This document shows, piece after piece, positions 56,250 through 64,000 of a stretch of DNA of 64,000 nt. Within the stretch, counting starts at the first letter, position 1. Each line of letters begins with the position of its first letter. The notes beneath the pieces are model-generated. The model had not been told where the DNA came from and searched no databases. It saw only the letters and a program-made list of their open reading frames with translations. This DNA is from Haliotis asinina. Taxonomy: Eukaryota; Mollusca; Gastropoda; Lepetellida; Haliotidae. Where the stretch lies: positions 60,463,504-60,527,503 of the forward strand of contig NC_090280.1 in assembly GCF_037392515.1 (NCBI RefSeq), given 5' to 3'. A program made the translations under genes and the position numbers.

Positions 56250-57994
56250 TGACTGTGGTCGTCCCTGTTTTATACCCTTTCCCAGTTGTCATAGCTAATC
56301 GGGTTTACTGATAATATTGCTGATAAGTTGTTATATCTAAATCCTATTGCCTAATTCGACTACCGATAACGTACCTACTGCGAAGTTAAGTTACTCTATC
56401 TGTCAGAATTACATAAAGATTTTCATAACGTATTTGACCACAACGGCGTTGACAAGCGAAAGACACGATGCATCTGCTGACACATACAAGATATTGGTCT
56501 TGGACATTCGTTATCGGTGTGACCACGAGTGAAGTACTCGATAAATTGGATTAGCCTACCTCTATCTGTTGACACTTACAAGATACTGGTCTTGGACCTT
56601 CGTTATCAGTGTGACCCTTGGCAGACTGAAGATGTGGCACGTGTAGCATTTCGATATTTCAATAAAATATTCTGTCATATAATCTTTATAAAATATTGTG
56701 CATTTCCACCATGTTAATACATTGATATTCCGAAACAAGAAGTGTCACCATTATATAATCCTTAGGTTCACCCAAGAAATTATTGCAACAAAGCTGGTTA
56801 ATTCCTGTCAGAATGAAAACACCCACCAAAAACATGACCAGTTATGTTCTTTTGGGATATGGAGCAATGATGACCAGATCATCCCGGATCTGGGCTGCCT
56901 CCCTTGGGCACGCCAGAATCATATGACTGGGTGTGAATCCCTGTATACTTTTTCTTCTTTGCCAAACCATACCATTGTTGATAGGTTTCACCAAAGTGGT
57001 GAATATCTCATCACCTTCGTCACCTCGGGATTCCCTCCTACATTAAGCAGCCATACCATCATTTAATGGACAACTGTTCTTACCGACTTAAAGCCACTCA
57101 CTAACTTGAGGCTATAAATTCTACAATAGCCTCTGGGTTTTCAATTTCGGTGTATTAAAAGTGTATTTAACCTGTGTCTGAAAATGCCCTAGTTTGTAAT
57201 ATTAAACAAAAGGCATTGTTTGCATTGTAGTGCTGGAGTTGTTGAATACGGAAGATTGCATTTAAAATACCTAACTGTAGCATTAAATATGATTCATGCC
57301 TTTTTTTGTCCCTGTTACACGTAACCTCAGCTGTTTGGCAACGGTTGCTTTTCAAGACTACACGTTTCAGTTTCAGTATGAGCATCGATCAGTCAATTAA
57401 GATACGATGACATGTGTCAACCAAGTCTGCGTGTCCTAACACAGATATCAAGTGAAAACTAGCACGTTATCAAGGAAACAGATATCATTAAACGGAAAAA
57501 TACAATAAAAACGAACTGTAGATCACCAGTAACTAATATAGATCGTCGCACTTTACGTTAACTACCTGCATAGACCCCAGCTTGATTGACATCATGCATC
57601 AGGTGTTTATAAATGAGCAAATATGTCATATTGTCAAGAATAGCAATCCGCTTCACGTTATAGACACACGTCTACTTGTTATAAAAAAATTAAAAACAAA
57701 AACAAAACAAAAAAAAACAAACCCAAACAAACCCAATTTAAATCATAGCAAAACAGAATTTATTCTGTAAAAAGCGCTTATGAAGTATCGTCCAGGTGAG
57801 CTTCAGTTGTGATGACACAGCTGTTGACTGAGAAGTTATTTCTAGAGCTAAAGAGGCCGGCGTGGGATACTTCTTGGTTTTCTATGTCAAAGCAGCTTTC
57901 AGGCTTGATTATCACCCACCTGCTAAACTGCCTGGTTCTTATTATTTCGTGTATCCATCTTGTTCTGGTAATCGGTATTTGCCTGGGTGAAGCC

Positions 57995-58640
57995 TAATAT
58001 AGACTGGCTGGTGTAAATGAAGCATAATATAGTATGTGTGAAGTAAATAAGGTATGATATGGATTGTGTGATGTAAATGAAACAAAACATACGATGTGTG
58101 AAGTAAATGAAGCATAATACAGAATGTGTGAGGTAAATGAAGCATAGCATAGAATGTGTAATGTAAATGAAGCACAAAATATAGAATGTGTGACAACTGA
58201 AGCATAATATAGCATGTGTGAGATAAATGAAACATATTATAGGCTGTGTGGGGTAATAAATGAAACTAATAAAGTAGAATACAGAATGTGTGAGGTAAAT
58301 GACGCAGAGAATGTGTGATGAAAATGAAGCGTAGCATAGAATGTGCGAGGTAAATGGAGGGGAAAATAGAAAGTGTGAGGTAACTGAAGCATAATATAGA
58401 ATTTATGATGAAGAAGAAGCATACTATAGAATGTGTGAGGTAACTGAAGCATAGTATACAATGTGTGAATGTGTGAATCTGTGAGGTTATACATGAAGCT
58501 TATCACAGAGTGTGGGGGGTAAATAAGGTATACCGCAGAATGTGTGAGTTAAATAAAGCAAAATATAAAATTGTGATTTAAATGAACAAAGGTGTAGAAT
58601 GTGTGAGGCAAATTAAGCATACAACAGAATGCATGGTGAC
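57995..58640. repeat. ~30-bp minisatellite, about 20 diverged copies
   Basis: Units of 'atagaatgtgtgaggtaaat' + 'gaagcataat' with many small changes. Phe/His/Ile-rich frames on the minus strand are repeat artefacts. Confidence 0.9.
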
Positions 58641-59199
58641 AATGGAGCATAAAACAGAAGAATCAGTAACAGAATCATGACTTAATGTACTATCATATGG
58701 ACTATTTGCACGAATTAAGAACTGATAATAATCCCGTTTGTCACAGATCGTGATTTCTGGATTGTTTCCCAAATATCAATAGCATTTGAATCCTAGCATT
58801 TGTGACTTTCAGGATAAACTGGGAGCAGTTTAGACCTAAACGATGACGTGTCACTGTATATGACACAATAATTCAATAAGGCAAAAGAAAAATGTAGAAG
58901 AAATGAAAGCAAGAACTGCAGATATAAATTGTGAGCATGAAAGCAATAAACTAGGCTGAAATGTCTGGTAACTTTGCTTATATGTCTCAGCTATGAGACA
59001 ATGAATAGTAAGTTATCACCATTCTTCAGCAAACGATAATAAAGAGCAATGACAGCAAGGTTATGGACAAAACATGTAACAATGACATGCGTGTAATCTC
59101 CTCCCGACAACATTAAGTCAATTTACGTCTTACCTTGCATTACACGGAGTACTGCACTGCATGTTATACATACTAAACAGACAATCACCTGTTCCCTGC

Positions 59200-61300
59200 A
59201 TCTCTGGTTGGACTACGAAGTAACATCCTCAGTCTGTTGAAGAAGGCTTTTCTAGCATTATCTTCCTCTCCCCACATCAGGTAGGTTGTCGTCTGCAACA
59301 TGGCTCTCGTGACGTGTGTCTATCTCCTCCAACATGACCACCACCAGGAGGCGCTGTCCATTCTCCAGCACGTGACGCTGGATGAGATTGAGCTCAAACT
59401 GGCACCACCCACTCTGGGCAAACTCATTGGACAGGACAATCGTAATTTTGCGACTTTCTTGAATTGAATCCACTATATGATCAATGATTAATTTACCAAC
59501 CTGTAAGTCTCTATCGTGAACAAAGTTTCAGGCCCTCATTATCTTCAAGAACCGGAAGGAGAACTTTTATTACCCAGACTCGATCAGGTGCAGAGTATGC
59601 AACAAATGCGTCGTAGTTGTAGCCGTAGTCGACGGTGTCCACCTCCTGACCAACCTGGAAGTCTCTATCGTGAACACAAAGTTTAAGGTGTTCATTCTCT
59701 TCAAGAATTGGCAATAGATGGCTAATGACCCAATGACGATCAGGAGTAGGCAACAAGTGCGTCATATTCTTAGTCAGTGGCGTCCACCTCCTGACGTTGA
59801 CTGTATCTGACCATGTAGGTGAAGTATCGGATGTGCCATCGGTAACGATACATGACCGCCCGACTACCAGAAACACTATCATGTTGCATCCAACAGAAAG
59901 AGTAATGATTTGTTCATTCCGACTCAACAGACATTTATTTTCATATGACGTCAGGTTAAGGAGCATTTTCCTTTTGAGTACGTCGGGACTCTCACACTTG
60001 TATTCACTTTGTTTACATAGCTTTTCCTCATGCCAGTTCATTCACTGTACAAACCACAATATATCACAGAAGCAACAGAATATGTTATTGGTAAGGTCCA
60101 GTTCCCCAGGGCGAGCCATAAAACCTGCTTGAAACGAACGAGGTGTAATTTGGGTCATTCTGTTATTCTGCATCAATAGCTCCTCCAACTTTGTCAAGTT
60201 GTCCAGTCGTCCATCTTCCCAAGAAGGAATATGGTTTCCAAACATTGCCAGAGTTCTTACGTTTGTCAGACGCGATGTGATGACTCTTGGGATATTACAC
60301 AAACCTCCCCTACCTATGATTACAATCTTGAGCGACCTGAGATCTTTGAACAATGTTTCGAACAGTTTCTCTTTCATGAAATGGAAATGCTGTCCTGTAA
60401 GTTCAGCAATTCCAGAGATGTGCAGCCATGGAACACTGTCAGATTCTGCTCATTAAAGAACAGATTATTCTTTAAGAGCAGTATCATTGAAAACAAAGCC
60501 TTCTAATCTTTTCACTCCACAGCCTACACATGCAAGCGATATCAAATACAAACTGGGGAGCCCTGAAAACTGGTTTGTTCTGAAAATACTGAAGTCATTT
60601 CCATCGACGTACAGATGGGTAAATGAATGCAAACAGTCGTAATGTGTGCGATGAAATCTTTTAATCGTGTTGTATTGGAGATGAATAACATACAGCTTCG
60701 GAAAATAGGAACTAGTAGAAGTAATGCAGAAATTAGGAATATTACGAATGTAATTATTATTCATCCCTAGTTCATGTAACCCGGAAGTATAATTCTCTGT
60801 CACAATGTTTTTCATGTCTGCAGTATGATTACCTCCAAGATCTTGTTAAATTAGTCCAATGCCTACAAATAGAATTTCAGTGAGTGAATTGTCCCTCACT
60901 GTAATGTTTTTAGGTCAGAAACGTTTATTAAGTGTTGAAAGAAATGATGATTTACAGATGGTAAACGCTTGGAGCTAATATTCAGTCGAAGACACGGACG
61001 CTTCCTCAAACCTCAGCAGACATTCTGAAAACTGGTATTTGTTACATTGTTGTTACTTATACCTAACCATATAAACTTCAGAGCTCCTCAAAGACATCTG
61101 AATATACCGTTTCTCCTGAGATTCAGAAATTGCGAGTGAGGAGGAAACTGAAGGGGTACCAACAATTTCTTAGTCAATAGTGGAAGATGATTCCCTATGA
61201 AGTTTACGTACAAGTTGTACTTGTGTTTCCTTGTCTTTGGAGGCGAAGGTATTTTGGTTACATTGGTGTTAATACAATCCATTGCATGATATCTTTTTTG
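59200..61300 (-). pseudogene. TLR pseudogene 2 (near full length, TIR partly duplicated)
   Basis: On the minus strand, 5' to 3': an N-terminal LRR region (about 61,282-61,088), LRR fragments (60,815-60,465 and 60,377-60,042, the latter entering the LRRCT), then LRRCT end, membrane-like segment ('QIITLSVGCNMIVFLVVG') and TIR (60,041-59,200). Frames are broken at least five times. The N-terminal half of the TIR occurs twice in tandem: a diverged copy ('TPDRHWVISHLLPILEENEH') and then one almost identical to the intact gene ('YNYDAFVAYSAPDRVWVIKV'), joined at box 2 'RDFQVG'. The C-terminal half ('IVLSNEFAQSGWCQFELNLI') is also near-identical to the intact gene but lacks about 15 bp around the 'CHVTKAM' codons. 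The ectodomain is far more diverged than the TIR. Confidence 0.88.
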
Positions 61301-61419
61301 ATAATTTCACACCTGCAAAGCGGACCGGAAGGTGAGCTCTCAGATCCAGCTGAACTAAAACAGAAGACCAAAAACACAGAATACTCCATGCAGCTCCAGG
61401 ATCCGATGCTTTGACCTGA

Positions 61420-62160
61420 CCTCTTTGCTCCCATCTGAAACGAAAATCTAAGAGTCGTTTAGGCTCATGAAGGCTGACAAGATTATATAAATATTCATTG
61501 AAAGGTAAACCTCATCAGGCCATATAGATCTCATACATCAATACGTCGGGATTCAGCACAATTAAGACTTCAAGTTGTCCCCAGACAATGTTCCGTTCAT
61601 TTCCAGTAATATTGCTAACAACCCAGCCTCAGGTGCTCACACTTCACAACTTTAGAGATAAAATCAAATCTTTCTTCCAAGATTTCTCTCTTGCTCAGAA
61701 GTTGTTTCATCAATGTTACAACTTCCAAGGCCTCATTAAAGCTTCGAAACCTTGTATTGTTGATATTGTTATTTGTTTCATAGTTTTAATTGACTATATT
61801 CATATTGACAGTTGACTTGCTTCTGCATGTGTATAGGACGGGTGCGATCGGTTGTGCTGGATGCGCTCATCAGCAGATGATATCATCCATAGTGATGCAA
61901 AAACACAGGTTGATGGAGTCTGAACTGGCTCCAGTACCGTACCGCTAACTAGGTAGCGACTCGGCACCATGAACCCAGAGTGCATTGAACCAGAACGTAG
62001 TTCAGAATTATGAGATACATTATTTGTTCAGTCCCCATCCAGGAAAATTCGCAGACCCAGAAACAAATGTGTACAAAAAACAAAAAACAATACAGAGAAG
62101 TTTCAGACACGGCGACACGTAGGAACAAACCAACGTAGACACATTGAAAAGCTCAGAAAA
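61420..62160. other. No recognised gene
   Basis: Short open frames only; no family recognised. Confidence 0.5.
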
Positions 62161-62187
62161 TATACATGGAAGTGCATGCAGAGGGAG

Positions 62188-62191
<4 letters not shown>

Positions 62192-62230
<39 letters not shown>

Positions 62231-62266
62231 GAGAGACAGAGAGAGAGAGAGTGAGGGAGAGAGAGA

Positions 62267-62303
<37 letters not shown>
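62192..62303. repeat. (GA)n microsatellite
   Basis: About 110 bp of mostly GA dinucleotides with a few GACA and GTGA interruptions. Arg/Glu-rich plus-strand and Ser/Leu-rich minus-strand frames are artefacts. Confidence 0.97.
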
Positions 62304-62306
<3 letters not shown>

Positions 62307-62309
62307 GGG

Positions 62310-63735
62310 GCACACAGACACACGCAGAAACAGCAACATATGCTTGTACACATACAGACGCATACGTGGGCGTACAAAAGCACAGACTCACAGACACATA
62401 CAGAGAAATATGCACTTACTCAGTGGTCACAGTCGGACAGACATACAGACAAACGACAAACAGACGACAGACTACGGTCGGGTGTATTGTACAGTGGATC
62501 AACATCATGTCCTAAAATCGGCAGAAACTCTTTCATTCGTATAAACTTTAAACGTCCTTATATTGACGCACGACTGAATCGTCTTATCTCCATGTTCACA
62601 GGTGTGGTTGCAGTTAAGGGAATGAAATTATGTCCCGTTGAATGCAATACAAAGACAACTACACTCCTTTCCGCGGTAAAGAGATGCAGCAATATATTAA
62701 GAATCTAACATTATTATGTGCATGGGGTTTATGATACTTACAATGATTCTTGTTTCCACGACGATGTGAGGGTGTCACGTCAAAGAAAGCCTACGAGTTC
62801 TGATACAGCGCAGCGGGCCAACAGGTAAAACCTTTAAGTTCCCAAACTCCCCAAGCAGGAAGTACATGTTGATGTAATACCACGATTAATGATGTGAAAA
62901 GTACGAACAAATACACATGTTATTTTATCCTCAAACCATGAAGTTTAATATCCGGCTCTTAAAAAACAGTGAAAGAAAGGATCACAATTAGCGTAATGTA
63001 TGCGGAGTGTTAAATTTGATCTTGAACTATTGCTTGTGTCTGAGGTGTGCAAATGAAAGCCTATTGTATGTGGCTGGGTAGTAAGCTTTGGGTGGATCAG
63101 GTAGCTTAGAGGTAGATAAGGTTTGATTTGGAGATTGTGAGTTGCAACCAGTTGGAAAGTGCATGTGTGTCAGGTTGGCGGCTTTCTCCGTATATTCAGC
63201 TGGTGTGAGTTTTATGTCTTTATGTTATCTTTTAATGAGAATAAGTCTATGAATTGTTTGTATGTGTATTGTGATTTAGTATTCACCTTAAAATATGTAA
63301 CCTTAGCTTAGATGAAATATGTGTAATATTATTGTTGAAGTTAGGAATATGATAAGATTGTGATTAATTTTATAATGAAAGCATTTGAGAATTCCCTAAG
63401 CTAGTATACTGGGATGTTAATTGTATTCAGACAACATTCATGTGTACAGTATAGTGACAGTGTGGTGTATCTAGTAACTGTAAAACAGCAATGTAAACAC
63501 ATCTTGTGTGTGTGAAACCTATATATTGTATATGTGTAAAGACACCATGTACATGGGTTTTTGTATTCAGTGTCTGGAGTAGGTGTTACACCTCGTAAGG
63601 CAGTCCCGCTGATCGTGAGGGATCAACCCTGACATGCCTCTGTGTTTCTGGCTAGCGTGTCGTGCCCCGCCAGTAAGGCTGCACCAACTGATCCGGGTAT
63701 CATTCATCACGTGACTCAATGTGTGACTCTCATTT
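62310..63735. other. No recognised gene
   Basis: (CACAGA)-rich sequence to about 62,460, then AT-rich sequence without a supported gene or a recognised repeat. Confidence 0.5.
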
Positions 63736-63740
63736 GTGAT

Positions 63741-63906
63741 TGAGTGATTGAGTGATACTTGTTTTACGCCGTGCCTAACGATGTTCCAGCAATATCACTG
63801 CGGGGGACACCAGAAATGGGTTTCACATATTGTATCTATGTTTGGAAACGAACCAAGGTCTTCAGCATGACCCGTGAACGCCTTAACCTCTGGTCCACAC
63901 GACGGC
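63741..63906 (-). repeat. tRNA-derived SINE (family 1), diverged
   Basis: 'cactgcgggggacaccagaa', 'tggaaacgaaccaaggtctt' (degraded B box complement) and 'ccttaacctctggtccacac'. Confidence 0.75.
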
Positions 63907-64000
63907 CCCGACGCCATCTGTGGTATTGATTAAAATTTGTTAGAAGCAGTATACAGCAATACTCACTCACTCATTTCAAAGGGAATTAACGAAAATTGTT

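Noticed and set aside
56698-57066. Possible exon of a PKD-like surface protein ('SGEYLITFVTSG')
   Set aside because: One short motif-like string in a 122-codon frame, with no supporting splice sites or neighbours.
62020-62544. Ser/Leu-rich and Arg/Glu-rich open frames
   Set aside because: They are translations of the (GA)n tract.

Overview
This is eukaryotic, intron-containing, repeat-rich DNA, most likely from a gastropod mollusc and probably an abalone (Haliotis). That guess rests on two dispersed short repeat families found throughout the window. One is a tRNA-derived SINE with a B-box-like 'ggttcgattcc' and a 'gtaaaaccaaactcactcac' tail. The other is a ~260-300 bp repeat containing 'aatattccagctatatggcgg' and a (GTGA)n/(CACT)n end. 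The species call is recall plus inference. The window is mostly mobile-element debris and minisatellites, with a few host genes.

Layout. 0.2-4.6 kb: a decayed DIRS-type tyrosine-recombinase retroelement on the minus strand, with a 5'-truncated LINE inserted in its right terminal repeat. 4.7-7.3 kb: a hairpin (MITE-like) element, an L2-type LINE fragment and an R4/Dong-like LINE tail. 7.3-13 kb: no recognisable gene; one CpG-rich, promoter-like patch near 10.7 kb. 13.1-13.9 kb: a RecQ-family helicase fragment, minus strand. 14.6-17.7 kb: minisatellites and a Tc1-like transposase fragment. 18.9-26.3 kb: a very large C2H2 zinc-finger array on the minus strand, built as a higher-order repeat of 1,097-bp and 1,853-bp blocks. 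28.9-29.9 kb: a decayed paralogue of the same gene. 30.3-31.1 kb: an R4/Dong-like LINE tail between two (ATT)n tracts.

33-62 kb is an innate-immunity-flavoured segment. It has one intact Toll-like receptor gene (45.1-47.35 kb, plus strand), two TLR pseudogenes on the minus strand (33.0-33.8 and 59.2-61.3 kb), and two small three-exon secreted Kazal-type protease inhibitor genes (34.7-36.85 and 52.4-54.5 kb, plus strand). The Kazal exons are too short to show up as long open reading frames; I found them from splice sites and the cysteine pattern. Between these genes lie piggyBac, hAT (with a ~750 bp inverted duplication), Penelope-like and MITE-like remnants, a 2.1-kb 31-bp minisatellite and many SINE copies. 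62-64 kb is simple repeat, a SINE and otherwise unrecognised sequence.

The host genes do not form an operon-like unit. The TLR would sense ligands at a membrane and signal through its TIR domain. The Kazal proteins would be secreted and inhibit serine proteases. Their neighbourhood may only reflect local duplication. The most unusual object is the zinc-finger array: about 80 finger units, with the same broken finger (TGA in place of the second zinc cysteine) recurring at every block boundary.
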